Below, in pieces: positions 42,505 through 51,864 of a stretch of 64,000 bases of DNA; the stretch's first letter is position 1, and the number at the start of each line of letters is the position of its first letter. The position numbers and the translations under genes were made by a program. Source of the stretch: Mucilaginibacter gossypii (lineage in GTDB: Bacteria; Bacteroidota; Bacteroidia; Sphingobacteriales; Sphingobacteriaceae); assembly GCF_900100945.1 (NCBI RefSeq), contig NZ_FNCG01000001.1:744001-808000 (forward strand), in the 5' to 3' direction. The notes beneath the pieces are model-generated. The model was not told the origin of the DNA. It did no database searches and was given only the letters and a program-made list of their open reading frames with translations.

Positions 42505-45063
42505 TCAGGCGTTTGTTCTTAAAATCTCAAGCGGCGGCTTGTTTAGCACTCCGCGGCTGTTTAGTAAGCCAATAACAACAGTCAACAAACTTACTATTAA
42601 AAATAGTACAAGTGCCGGTAACATGTTCACACTGTACGGTATTTCAAAACTATATTTTGCCAGGAAATAAGTGCCCGCAAAAGCTATCAGGATTCCGGTT
42701 AAGGCCGACAGGCTGCCCAAAAACCAATACTCCAACGCTGTTATAGTGAATATTTGTTTACGGCTTGCACCAAGCGTACGTAATAAAACACTTTCCTGGA
42801 TGCGCTGGTATTTGCTGATCCGCACAGATGCTATCAGCACCACAATACCTGTTATAATACTGAACGCGCTCATGAAACGTATAACGTAGCTGATTTTACT
42901 TAACAGCTCATCAACAACACTTAAAATTAGCCCCAGATCAATTATCGAAACGTTAGGATAAGCCCTTACTACAACCTGCTGAAAAGCTGCTGATACCTTG
43001 TTTGATGGCACGTGTGTCATCAACACATGAAATTGCGGTGCACCCTCAAGTATTCCCTTCGGAAAAACCACCTGAAAATTGGTTTGTACCTTACCCCAGT
43101 TAACCTTGCGGATACTGGCAACATATGCCGGCATTTGTACGCCCTGCACATTAAATACTATTTTGTCGCCAATTTTAAGATTTCCCCGTTTGGAGAGGTT
43201 TTCTTCAACGGATACCGGGATTTCTTTTGAAGGATCAGCTTTACCGATCCATTTGCCATCCAGTAATTTTTCTGAAGATGTTAATGAATCCCTGAAGGTT
43301 ACCCGGTATTCCCAGGCAAAAACACCATGCTGTATTTTGATGGTAGTGTCCTTCGTAAGATCGGCAGCGGTTTTGCCATTAATTTGTTCAATACGCATAG
43401 TAACTATTGGTACTCGTTGCAGTACCGGAAGCCCCTGTTGTTTTGTTAACTGAACAACACCTTTTTCCTGATTGCTTTGGATATCAAACAAGATCATGTT
43501 TGATTGATTACCGCTGGATGAAAGATTAACCTGCTGTACCAATAACGTCTGCACAAAATAAAGTGTGCAGATAAACATTGTGCTTAAGCCGATTGATACG
43601 ATAAGAATAATTGTTTGATTATTGGGACGGTATAAATTAGCAAAACCTTGTCGCCACAGGTAACTCCATGAACCTTTTACTATTGCTTTAGTGATGCGCA
43701 TTAACAGCCAGGCCGTAGCGGTAAGGATCATGAATGCAATTAAGATCCCAAGTGTAAACAGGATACTGCCTATCACGCTGTCTAACTGTAAATAAGTAAA
43801 AGCTATTATAAAGATCAGTATCAACAGGTAAACCAGCCAACGCAAAGGATCCCGTCTGTTCACGCTCTCATCAACTGAAATTCGGAGCGTGTTAAGCGGC
43901 GAAATTTTTCGAACAGAGATTAAAGGGAGTAAAGCAAATAATATGGAGATAATGACCCCAAGTAAAATACCCTGGCCAATAGCCATCCACGATATTTGTA
44001 CGGAAATGGTAAACGGTAAAAAGTCCTTAAATACAATGGGGAGTAAATGTTGAACAGCGGTACCAAATATAGCCCCGGTAACAGAACCGATAATCCCGAT
44101 GCCTACAATTTGTATCAGGTAAATCAAAAATGCTTCGGATGATTTAACACCAAGACAACGCATAATAGCTATCGATGCAATTTTTTCTTTTACATAAATA
44201 TGGATTGCACTGGCTACACCAACACAGCCCAGCAATAGGGCTACAAAACCAACCAATGATAAAAAACGGCTCAGGTCGCCAAAGGCTCGGCCGGTATTGT
44301 CTTTCTTGGTTTCGATGGTTTCAAAGCGCATTCCGGCCCTGTCGAGTATTGGGTCAATTTTTTTGCTGAGCTTATCTACATTTACGGATGAATTGAACTT
44401 GTAATAAAAACTGTAATTAACCCGGCTGCCAATTTTTACAAGCCCGGTTTGTTCCAGGTATTGCATGGGGATATAAACCACCGGGGCAATACCCGCCATT
44501 ACGCCGCTTTGACCGGGTGCTTTATTCAGAATGCCGGCAATCTGAAAATTGAGATTGCCAACTTTTACCGAATCGCCCACTTTGGCATCGAATTGCAGCA
44601 TCAGGGTTTTATCAACCAGCGCCATTCTGCCTTTTTTAAAGGTGAGTCCGGCTACCTCGGGTGTAGTTTCTAAAGTGCCGTAGTAGGGGAAACCTCCCTG
44701 TAAAGCCCTGATCTGCACCAACCGGGTACCATTTGTGCGCGGAAAATAAAGCATGGACGCAAAGCTTCGTTCCTGTGAGCGCTCGTCGCCTAATGAATCG
44801 AGCATATGCTTCAATTTATCATCAACAGGTTTGTTTCCGGATATGGCGAGATCTGCACCTATGAGAGTGGCTGCCTGATCGTTCACATCATTTTGTACAT
44901 TGTACTTAAACGAATAAATGGCTACCAGTGCAGCTATCCCAAACACAATGGCGGATATAAAAAGGAAGAGCCTTGAACGGTTGCGCCGGCTATCGCGCCA
45001 GGCCATCCGGAATAGCCAGGGGATATTTATCTTTCTTTTAAAATCAATTGCGGTATTGTCCAT
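42505..45063 (-). CDS. YbbP-like ABC transporter permease (FtsX type)
   Basis: The protein has 852 residues from the ATG at 45063, 4 bases after the stop of the ATPase gene; the frame is open to 45096 but that part overlaps the ATPase. It has an N-terminal membrane helix, a large periplasmic domain, two FtsX modules (about 265-420 and 740-850) and four additional helices in the middle. This is the ten-helix layout of the YbbP/LolE-like MacB superfamily, which acts as a mechanotransmission or lipid extraction machine rather than a classic importer. It sits between ATPase and esterase genes of one operon. Confidence 0.85.
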   Translation of the reverse strand: MDNTAIDFKRKINIPWLFRMAWRDSRRNRSRLFLFISAIVFGIAALVAIYSFKYNVQNDVNDQAATLIGADLAISGNKPVDDKLKHMLDSLGDERSQERSFASMLYFPRTNGTRLVQIRALQGGFPYYGTLETTPEVAGLTFKKGRMALVDKTLMLQFDAKVGDSVKVGNLNFQIAGILNKAPGQSGVMAGIAPVVYIPMQYLEQTGLVKIGSRVNYSFYYKFNSSVNVDKLSKKIDPILDRAGMRFETIETKKDNTGRAFGDLSRFLSLVGFVALLLGCVGVASAIHIYVKEKIASIAIMRCLGVKSSEAFLIYLIQIVGIGIIGSVTGAIFGTAVQHLLPIVFKDFLPFTISVQISWMAIGQGILLGVIISILFALLPLISVRKISPLNTLRISVDESVNRRDPLRWLVYLLILIFIIAFTYLQLDSVIGSILFTLGILIAFMILTATAWLLMRITKAIVKGSWSYLWRQGFANLYRPNNQTIILIVSIGLSTMFICTLYFVQTLLVQQVNLSSSGNQSNMILFDIQSNQEKGVVQLTKQQGLPVLQRVPIVTMRIEQINGKTAADLTKDTTIKIQHGVFAWEYRVTFRDSLTSSEKLLDGKWIGKADPSKEIPVSVEENLSKRGNLKIGDKIVFNVQGVQMPAYVASIRKVNWGKVQTNFQVVFPKGILEGAPQFHVLMTHVPSNKVSAAFQQVVVRAYPNVSIIDLGLILSVVDELLSKISYVIRFMSAFSIITGIVVLIASVRISKYQRIQESVLLRTLGASRKQIFTITALEYWFLGSLSALTGILIAFAGTYFLAKYSFEIPYSVNMLPALVLFLIVSLLTVVIGLLNSRGVLNKPPLEILRTNA

Positions 45064-45067
45064 TAGC

Positions 45068-45757
45068 TTATCCGTTAATGGTTTTTTCGTCGGCAATCAG
45101 TTTGCCGCCCTTAATCCTGATAATGCGCTGTGTTTTGGCTGCCAGCTCAGGGTCATGTGTTACAACCACGAGGGTAGTGCCCGCTTCCTTATTCAGGTCG
45201 AAAATAAGTTTGATCACCTTATCGCTGGTTTCTGCATCCAGGTTCCCCGTGGGTTCATCGGCAAACAGGATCCGGGGAGCATTTGAAAATGCGCGTGCAA
45301 GTGATACACGCTGCTGCTCGCCGCCCGAAAGCTGGAGCGGGTAATGATGGCTGCGCTCTGATAAGCCTACTTTATCTAAAAGATCCAAAGCCCTTGCTTT
45401 GATGTTTTTTTCGCCCCTAAGCTCAAGTGGCACCATGACGTTTTCGAGTGCAGTTAGTGTCGGTAGCAACTGGAAATTCTGAAATATGAAACCTACATGC
45501 TGATTCCGCACTTGTGCACGCTGATCTTCAGTAAGCTTGTTAAGGTTAATGCCATTGAGTTCAACGGTGCCTGAAGTTGAGCGGTCAAGCCCGGCACAAA
45601 GGCCAAGCAGGGTGGTTTTTCCGCTGCCTGATGGCCCGACTATAGCATTGGTTGAACCTACTGCGACTGAGAAATTTATTTGATCGAGCACGGTGAGTGT
45701 ACGACCTGCACTTTGGTATGTTTTACTTAAATCAGAGATATTGAGGATATTGTCCAC
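45068..45757 (-). CDS. YbbA-like ABC transporter ATPase
   Basis: The 229-residue protein starts at a GTG (45757). It has Walker A GPSGSGKTT, Q-loop FIFQNFQLLPTLTALENV, signature LSGGEQQRVSLARA, Walker B ILFADEPTGNLD and the H-loop VVTHD. The sequence type is that of LolD/MacB-family ATPases. It is first in the ATPase-permease-esterase operon. Confidence 0.9.
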   Translation of the reverse strand: MDNILNISDLSKTYQSAGRTLTVLDQINFSVAVGSTNAIVGPSGSGKTTLLGLCAGLDRSTSGTVELNGINLNKLTEDQRAQVRNQHVGFIFQNFQLLPTLTALENVMVPLELRGEKNIKARALDLLDKVGLSERSHHYPLQLSGGEQQRVSLARAFSNAPRILFADEPTGNLDAETSDKVIKLIFDLNKEAGTTLVVVTHDPELAAKTQRIIRIKGGKLIADEKTING

Positions 45758-45780
45758 AGATGTTTTTTTGGTATAGATAC

Positions 45781-45810
45781 AAAAAAGCCGGGGTTGTTAC
45801 TACGCCCGGC
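45781..45810 (-). terminator. Terminator of the marR-type gene
   Basis: On the minus strand GCCGGG (45810-45805) pairs with CCCGGC (45792-45787), followed by six T residues. It separates the MarR gene from the ABC operon downstream. Confidence 0.8.
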
Positions 45811-45909
45811 CATTAAACACCCAAGTATTATGCCATCTTTACTTTTAGCTGACATTGAGTTTTGAGGTTGGCTTTTATCTGAATAATAACGACGTAACCG
45901 GGATTGAAG

Positions 45910-46542
45910 TTAAGCTTTATCTGCCATTGCAAGCTCATACATCTGGTCAAAAGGTTTATTTTTTAGTTCGATGGCAACAGCGGAGTTCCGCTGCTCACAA
46001 TATTTTAGCATTTCATAGCAATCGGTTAAAATATCATCATCGATACCTTTAAAAGTCATTTCCACCACTTTTCCAGAGATCTTATAATATTCGTCAAGAG
46101 CCGTAATACCCTTCTCGGTTATTTTGATCAGCTTAGCCCGTTTGTCATCGGGGGAGGTTCGTTCATCTATCTTGTTTTCCCGGATGAGCCGGTTAATGAC
46201 TTCCATGCCGGTTGTTGTTTCGGCAAACATATAGTTGATCAGGTCGCTTTTTCTTACCTCACCAAGGTGAAGTAAACCATTCAGGTAATAGAAACTTTCG
46301 GCAGGAGGGATGCCGATGTGGTTAACTGCCGACCGGAAATAAAGCGAATAAGCGCTCAGGATGCGGCCGAGGGTTTTAAGCAGGTATGCGCCGTTCATGA
46401 TGCGCTCACCTTTTTTGCCGGCTTGTTTAGGTTTTGGGCGTTGCTTTTGCAGATAATATCTGCAAAACGCTTCTACAGTAGGTTGTTCACTTACTTCTTC
46501 AAAAGCAGCCCATTCATCAACTAATTGCACTATTGGTTTCAT
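45910..46542 (-). CDS. MarR-family regulator
   Basis: The 210-residue protein has a winged HTH at about 85-170, with LLHLGEVRKSDLINYMFAET, the recognition region TTGMEVINRLIRENKI and the wing DDKRAKLIKITEKG. The N-terminal 75 residues are longer than usual for MarR and contain a Lys-rich patch (KQRPKPKQAGKKGER). It is divergent from the two-gene ABC exporter and separated from it by repeated AAATAGAAATATAT boxes. The likely role is repression of the exporter until a toxic ligand binds. Confidence 0.85.
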   Translation of the reverse strand: MKPIVQLVDEWAAFEEVSEQPTVEAFCRYYLQKQRPKPKQAGKKGERIMNGAYLLKTLGRILSAYSLYFRSAVNHIGIPPAESFYYLNGLLHLGEVRKSDLINYMFAETTTGMEVINRLIRENKIDERTSPDDKRAKLIKITEKGITALDEYYKISGKVVEMTFKGIDDDILTDCYEMLKYCEQRNSAVAIELKNKPFDQMYELAMADKA

Positions 46543-46570
46543 TTTGTTACGGTTTGGGTGTAAAATTATA

Positions 46571-46713
46571 AATTTATTTCTAAAATGTTTTAATTGTTCC
46601 TAAATAGAAATATATTTGCCAAACTATATCGAAATAGAAATATATGGAAAATGAGAATGGCTTGCCGTTCTGTTCTGATTTATTTCGATAATTTTAGATT
46701 GAAATAAAAATGT
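46571..46713. promoter_or_regulatory. Repeated operator boxes between marR and the ABC exporter
   Basis: AAATAGAAATATAT occurs at 46602-46615 and again, exactly 30 bases on, at 46632-46645. Weaker forms are seen around 46571-46586 (inverted) and 46698-46713. TATATTTG at 46611-46618 fits a -7 box and overlaps the first site, so a bound regulator would block it. Confidence 0.6.
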
Positions 46714-46790
46714 TTTGCAGGCTGAGTCGTCAACTATAATAAAAGCGCGATTTGATACCCGCAGAAGAGAATTATAAATCAAAGATCACT

Positions 46791-48545
46791 ATGCAACCTG
46801 ATCCTACAAAAAAAACAAACAGTAAACCTCCCGGCGTATTTAGTTTGCTGAAACCATATAAAGGGCTTGTGGCGCTGTTACTGTTATTTGCTTTACTGGG
46901 CAATGCCATGAACCTTTGGCTGCCTAAAATTATAGCTAACGGTATTGATGCCTACTCCAATCATCATTTTGTGATAAACGAGGTTATGGCCAAATTTCTG
47001 ACGGCGACAATTGTGGTATTTTTGTTTGCAGGCTTACAGGCAATTGTGCAAATATATGCATCTGAAAAAGTAGCGCGTGATCTCAGGCAGCAACTGGCTA
47101 ATAAAATATCCCGCCAAACCCATGCTTTTATCGAACAGGCAAATCCTTCAAAACTGTTAACCAACCTTACTTCGGATATCGATTCGATCAAACTATTCGT
47201 ATCGCAGGCTTTGGTTTCTATTGTATCGTCGCTGTTTATCATTATTGGCTGCAGTGTTATGCTGCTAACCATTAACTGGAAACTTGCGTTGGTTGTGATC
47301 ACTATTATTCCCATCATTGGCGGTACTTTTTTTTATGTTTTGAAAAACGTACGTGCTCTGTTTATGAAAAGCCGCGGTGTTATCGATCAGCTTAATAAGG
47401 TAATTAATGAGAGCATACTTGGCGCAGCACTCATCAGGGTAATCAACTCGCAGCAGTTGGAATACAATAAATTCCTTGCTGCCAATACCGAAGCAAAGGA
47501 TTACGGCTTAAAGATCCTTGGTTTTTTTGCCGGGCTCATTCCCATTGTAACGTTTACCGCTAACATGGCAGCATTTACTATTTTGGTAATGGGCGGGCAT
47601 TTTGTAATCAGCGGCAGCATGACCCTGGGTAGTTTCGCGGCTTTCAACAGCTACCTGTCGTTATTGATATTCCCGATATTCATTTTAGGTTTCATGAGCA
47701 ACCTGATAGCCCAGGCTACCGCTTCATTTACGAGGATCAGCATGGTTTTGAATGCGCCGGATGTTACCGACGGTGGCCCGTTGAAGGATACTTTGCGCGG
47801 CGATGTGGAACTGAGGAACGTTACAATAAGCTACGGCCAAAAATCGGCGCTGAAAAACGTCTCATTTAAAGTAAATGCGGGTTCAAAGATCGCCATCATC
47901 GGGCCTACATCTGCCGGTAAAACACAATTGTTGTACCTGCTTACAGGTTTGATCAACGCTACCGAGGGAGAAGTGTTGTTTGATGGTAAAGATCTTGCCG
48001 AATATGACAGCGAAACCTTTCACCGGCAGGTTGGCTTTGTTTTTCAGGATAGCATCATCTTTAACATGAGCATCCGTGAAAATATAGCTTTCAGCGATAC
48101 GGTAACTGATGAATCGCTTCAAAAAGCTATTGAAACGGCCGAGTTAAGTACGTTTATCGATAACCTGCCCGATAAATTGAGCACCATTGTTTCTGAACGG
48201 GGCTCAAGCCTTTCGGGCGGACAAAAGCAACGCATTATGCTTGCCCGGGCACTTGCAGTTAATCCAAAGGTTTTGCTGCTTGATGATTTTACTGCTAGGG
48301 TTGATAACAATACCGAAAGGAAGATCCTGGCAAATATTCAAAAGAACTATCCGGGTTTAACACTGATATCGGTGACCCAAAAGATTGCCTCTGTTGAACA
48401 TTACGACCAGATCATTTTGCTGATGCAAGGCGAAATAGTAGCCAGCGGCGTGCATGATGAGCTGATGAAAACGAGTCCGGATTATGTACAGATCTTTAAT
48501 TCACAGCAAAGCACCAGCAATTACGAACAGGGTGTTAACCATTAA
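46791..48545 (+). CDS. ABC exporter half-transporter with degenerate ATPase site
   Basis: The protein has 584 residues from the ATG at 46791; a TTG frame extends to 46752. A six-helix membrane domain (about 30-320) precedes the ATPase domain, which has Walker A GPTSAGKTQ, Q-loop FVFQDSIIF and a canonical signature LSGGQKQR. The catalytic Glu after Walker B is Asp (LLLDDFTA) and the H-loop His is Gln (SVTQKI). These are the marks of the degenerate-site subunit of a heterodimeric exporter. The partner is the next gene. Substrates of such pairs are drugs, lipids or peptides. Confidence 0.9.
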   Translation: MQPDPTKKTNSKPPGVFSLLKPYKGLVALLLLFALLGNAMNLWLPKIIANGIDAYSNHHFVINEVMAKFLTATIVVFLFAGLQAIVQIYASEKVARDLRQQLANKISRQTHAFIEQANPSKLLTNLTSDIDSIKLFVSQALVSIVSSLFIIIGCSVMLLTINWKLALVVITIIPIIGGTFFYVLKNVRALFMKSRGVIDQLNKVINESILGAALIRVINSQQLEYNKFLAANTEAKDYGLKILGFFAGLIPIVTFTANMAAFTILVMGGHFVISGSMTLGSFAAFNSYLSLLIFPIFILGFMSNLIAQATASFTRISMVLNAPDVTDGGPLKDTLRGDVELRNVTISYGQKSALKNVSFKVNAGSKIAIIGPTSAGKTQLLYLLTGLINATEGEVLFDGKDLAEYDSETFHRQVGFVFQDSIIFNMSIRENIAFSDTVTDESLQKAIETAELSTFIDNLPDKLSTIVSERGSSLSGGQKQRIMLARALAVNPKVLLLDDFTARVDNNTERKILANIQKNYPGLTLISVTQKIASVEHYDQIILLMQGEIVASGVHDELMKTSPDYVQIFNSQQSTSNYEQGVNH

Positions 48546-48547
48546 AC

Positions 48548-50341
48548 ATGAAGTTAACGACTGAAAAAATATTGATTACAATGAACTACGATCTTAACCA
48601 ATTAGGTAAAAATCAGCCAAAAACTTCTACGCTGGCCGGGTTAAAAAAGCTGCTCCAGCTGATAGCCCATGAAAAGCGTACACTCATCATTGCTTTTTTC
48701 GCCATCCTTGTTAACTCTACACTTAACCTGCTCGGACCGCTCATTATTGGTCATACTATTGACAAATATGTGCAGCACAAGGATTTCAGCGGGGTCTTAC
48801 ATAATGCGGCTATTTTATTTTGTATGTACCTGGTAGCTTTATTTACCAGCTATAAGCAAACCACGCTGATGGGAGGGGTAGGGCAAAGGATGTTATTTAC
48901 CCTACGCAATTCTATCTTTAATAAGTTACAGCAGTTGCCGGTAGCCTTTTTTAATCAGAACAAGGCCGGCGACCTGATATCGAGGGTTAACAACGATACC
49001 GATAAGCTTAATCAATTCTTCTCCCAGTCACTGATGCAGTTTATCGGCAATATCTCTATTATGATTGGCGCCGGTATTTTTTTGCTGGCTATCAATATTG
49101 AGCTGGGAGCAGCTGCTTTATCTCCGGCCTTGGTCATCCTGTTTTTAACGCTGGTATTATCACCATGGATAAAAAGGAAAAATGCAGCAAATTTGAAAAG
49201 TACAGGTGCATTGAGCGGTGAGATCCAGGAGAGTATTAATAATTTTAAAGTGATCATCGCTTTTAACCGGCGCGATTATTTCAGGAAGCGTTTTGAGATA
49301 GCTAACAATCAAAACTATAAAACAGCTATTGGATCGGGCCTGGCTAACAACGTCTTTGTGCCGGTATATGGTTTACTTGCCAGTATGGCCCAGCTTACCG
49401 TACTATGCTTTGGTATCTACCTGATCAGTAAAGGTATGTTCTCTATAGGATTGCTGGTGAGCTACTTATCATATGCTACCAATTTTTATAACCCGTTAAG
49501 GCAACTAGCTGCCTTGTGGACAAACTTTCAGCTGGCGATGGCGGGCTGGGACAGGATCTCGCAGATCTTATCCCTTGAAACCGATTTGCCCGTGCTGCAG
49601 GCAGGCATTAACGAACCTAATGCTGCTTTATTGGAGTTCAGACATGTGCACTTTAGTTATGATGAAAGCCGGGAGATCCTCCATAATATCTGCTTTAAAT
49701 TAGAGCGCGGCAAAACCTATGCCTTGGTTGGCCCAACCGGAGGCGGTAAAACAACAACAGCTTCATTAATAGCACGTTTGTATGACCCTACTAAAGGACT
49801 GGTGTTACTTGGCGGGAAAGATATCAGGAGTTTTACGGCCGAGGAACGCAGCCGAAAAATAGGCTTTATTTTACAAGAGCCGTTCCTGTTTACAGGCACG
49901 GTAAGAGATAATATACTTTATGGCAACGAGCTTTTTAAAGATCATACCAACGAAGAAATGGAACAGGTGATCAGGGATGCTAACCTGGGGAGCCTGCTGG
50001 CAATTTTTGAGGAGGGATTGGACACCAAAGTTCTATCGGGCGGCGACAGCATTAGCTTGGGCCAGAAGCAGCTTATTGCATTTATGCGGGCGGTTTTACG
50101 CAACCCGGAGATTTTGATATTGGATGAAGCTACGGCTAACATTGATACCATTACCGAAAAACTGCTGAGCGACATTTTGGATAACCTGCCTAAAACCACC
50201 ACAAGGGTAATCATAGCACACCGTTTAAATACGATTGAAAATGCTGATGAGATCTTTTTTGTTAATTCGGGCGAGGTGATCAGGGCTGGATCATTTGATG
50301 ACGCTATGGATTTATTGTTGCAAGGAAAGAGGGTAAGCTGA
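48548..50341 (+). CDS. ABC exporter half-transporter with consensus catalytic residues
   Basis: The 597-residue protein has a membrane domain (about 40-340) and an ATPase domain with Walker A GPTGGGKTT, Q-loop FILQEPFLF, Walker B with intact Glu (ILDEATA) and H-loop IIAHRL. Its signature is altered to ISLGQ. Together with the upstream subunit this gives one catalytic site (this Walker A/B with the partner's LSGGQ) and one dead site. The start follows the previous stop by two bases, so the subunits are cotranslated. MarR-type control is likely. Confidence 0.9.
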   Translation: MKLTTEKILITMNYDLNQLGKNQPKTSTLAGLKKLLQLIAHEKRTLIIAFFAILVNSTLNLLGPLIIGHTIDKYVQHKDFSGVLHNAAILFCMYLVALFTSYKQTTLMGGVGQRMLFTLRNSIFNKLQQLPVAFFNQNKAGDLISRVNNDTDKLNQFFSQSLMQFIGNISIMIGAGIFLLAINIELGAAALSPALVILFLTLVLSPWIKRKNAANLKSTGALSGEIQESINNFKVIIAFNRRDYFRKRFEIANNQNYKTAIGSGLANNVFVPVYGLLASMAQLTVLCFGIYLISKGMFSIGLLVSYLSYATNFYNPLRQLAALWTNFQLAMAGWDRISQILSLETDLPVLQAGINEPNAALLEFRHVHFSYDESREILHNICFKLERGKTYALVGPTGGGKTTTASLIARLYDPTKGLVLLGGKDIRSFTAEERSRKIGFILQEPFLFTGTVRDNILYGNELFKDHTNEEMEQVIRDANLGSLLAIFEEGLDTKVLSGGDSISLGQKQLIAFMRAVLRNPEILILDEATANIDTITEKLLSDILDNLPKTTTRVIIAHRLNTIENADEIFFVNSGEVIRAGSFDDAMDLLLQGKRVS

Positions 50342-50465
50342 TCTTTCTTGGGATATGGATATGCGGTATCACGGTTTTGCCTTGTTTTTTATCCGGATTT
50401 GATAAATCGTTTTAAATTTTTGGAGATAAATTGCCGGTATATAAAATAGTTGTCCGATCAACACT

Positions 50466-50485
50466 AAATAATTGCTAAATTATTT
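50466..50485. promoter_or_regulatory. Perfect palindrome upstream of the NrtR-like gene
   Basis: AAATAATT (50466-50473) and AATTATTT (50478-50485) are perfectly complementary around GCTA. It lies 30 bases before the start codon, so autoregulation is likely. Confidence 0.6.
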
Positions 50486-50515
50486 TTACAATTGCATATA
50501 AACTTAACCTAAGTT

Positions 50516-51220
50516 ATGCATAAGTACAGCGGCGAAACGCGCATTTTAGTTGCAACAGATTGTATCATATTTGGATTCGACGGGGCAAATATTAAGTTAT
50601 TGCTTGTTCAGCGTGGCCTTGAGCCCGAAAAACACAAGTGGAGCCTGATAGGTGGTTTTATAAAACCAACCGAATCACCCGAAGATGCTGCAAACCGTGT
50701 GCTTGAATTGCGCACCGGGCTTAAGAATGTGTATATGGAGCAGTTCCAGGTATTCGGTAAACCGGAACGTGACCCGGTAGAAAGGACCCTTTCCGTTGCT
50801 TATTTCGCGCTTATCGACATTCATAAATATGAAGCCCAACTAAGTGAAGAATATCACCCCGAATGGTTTTTACTGGATGAGATGCCCGATCTGATCTTTG
50901 ACCATAATGAAATGGTGCGACTGGCTAAAAGACAACTGCGTTATAAAGCCGCGCTTCACCCGATTTTATTTCAATTGCTTCCGGAAAAGTTCACCATTCC
51001 GCAATTACAAGCCCTTTATGAAGGAGTTTATCAAACCAAGTTTGATGACAGGAACTTTAGCCGTAAGCTGCTTTCAACAGGTTTGCTTGTAAAGCTTCCT
51101 GAAAAAGATAAGCTCTCATCAAAAAAAGGTGCATTTTATTACAAGCTTGATCAGTCACATTACGAGGAAAATTTTGAAAAGTTCCTGAATCTGGTGCCCA
51201 ACCCTGATAAGTTTTTTTGA
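50516..51220 (+). CDS. NrtR-like regulator with degenerate Nudix domain
   Basis: The 234-residue protein has an N-terminal Nudix fold (about 8-145) and a C-terminal winged helix (about 155-225: FTIPQLQALYEGVYQTKFDDRNFSRKLLSTGLL). The Nudix box region (GGFIKPTESP then NRVLELRTGL) keeps the Gly and Arg positions but has lost the catalytic Glu residues of REUxEE. The domain should therefore bind rather than cut a nucleotide or sugar ligand. NrtR relatives in Bacteroidota regulate NAD or pentose metabolism. No target gene is adjacent. Confidence 0.85.
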   Translation: MHKYSGETRILVATDCIIFGFDGANIKLLLVQRGLEPEKHKWSLIGGFIKPTESPEDAANRVLELRTGLKNVYMEQFQVFGKPERDPVERTLSVAYFALIDIHKYEAQLSEEYHPEWFLLDEMPDLIFDHNEMVRLAKRQLRYKAALHPILFQLLPEKFTIPQLQALYEGVYQTKFDDRNFSRKLLSTGLLVKLPEKDKLSSKKGAFYYKLDQSHYEENFEKFLNLVPNPDKFF

Positions 51221-51864
51221 CATGCACGACAAATGCGTTTTAATATTTTAGTGACAACGCCTTGTTGTTTATATAGCTGACGAAATGATGTCGGTTAGCT
51301 ATTAGCATCAAATAATACTTGTTTTATAGCTTGATGCGGGTTAAACGCACCCGGTCTTATCAGCATGTTTTTACTAATAACAGGCGCAACATTCGGATGT
51401 ATGTGATTACTTAGAAAATATGTTTAGTGTCAACCCTGTAAAAAGATAGATAATTCATTATTAGATATTTGTATGTGTTATATTTAAAATGTGTTAAGTC
51501 GTGTTAACCCCGGTTAGCTGCGTGTTTCCTGTTTTAACATGTTTTTTAATTACCACCTGAACCTGCTGACCGGGTTTTTAAATAGCCATATTTTTTCTGA
51601 CACCGTTATCGCGGGGATTAACAAAACCATTACTACATCATGATAACGTGACGATCTGAAATACATCATTTAAAATGCTCTTGAAGTTTATGATCTGCGG
51701 AAAAGCGACTTGAGCTTAGTTATAAATTAAACGTAGCTAATTATGAAATTGACCGGGCAATTAAACGGCTGGTTATTTTATATAATCATACCGTATAAAT
51801 TAAAGGTTTTTGTATTTTTAAAGGGTTAGTTTAATACTACAAAACCAAATCCAACTGTACACCT
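51221..51864. other. Gene-free region with two hairpins
   Basis: These 644 bases contain no credible gene. GCATCAA (51305-51311) pairs with TTGATGC (51331-51337), and CGGGT (51337-51341) with ACCCG (51349-51353), giving two abutting hairpins. The rest is AT-rich. It may be the 5' region of the large surface protein gene. Confidence 0.55.
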
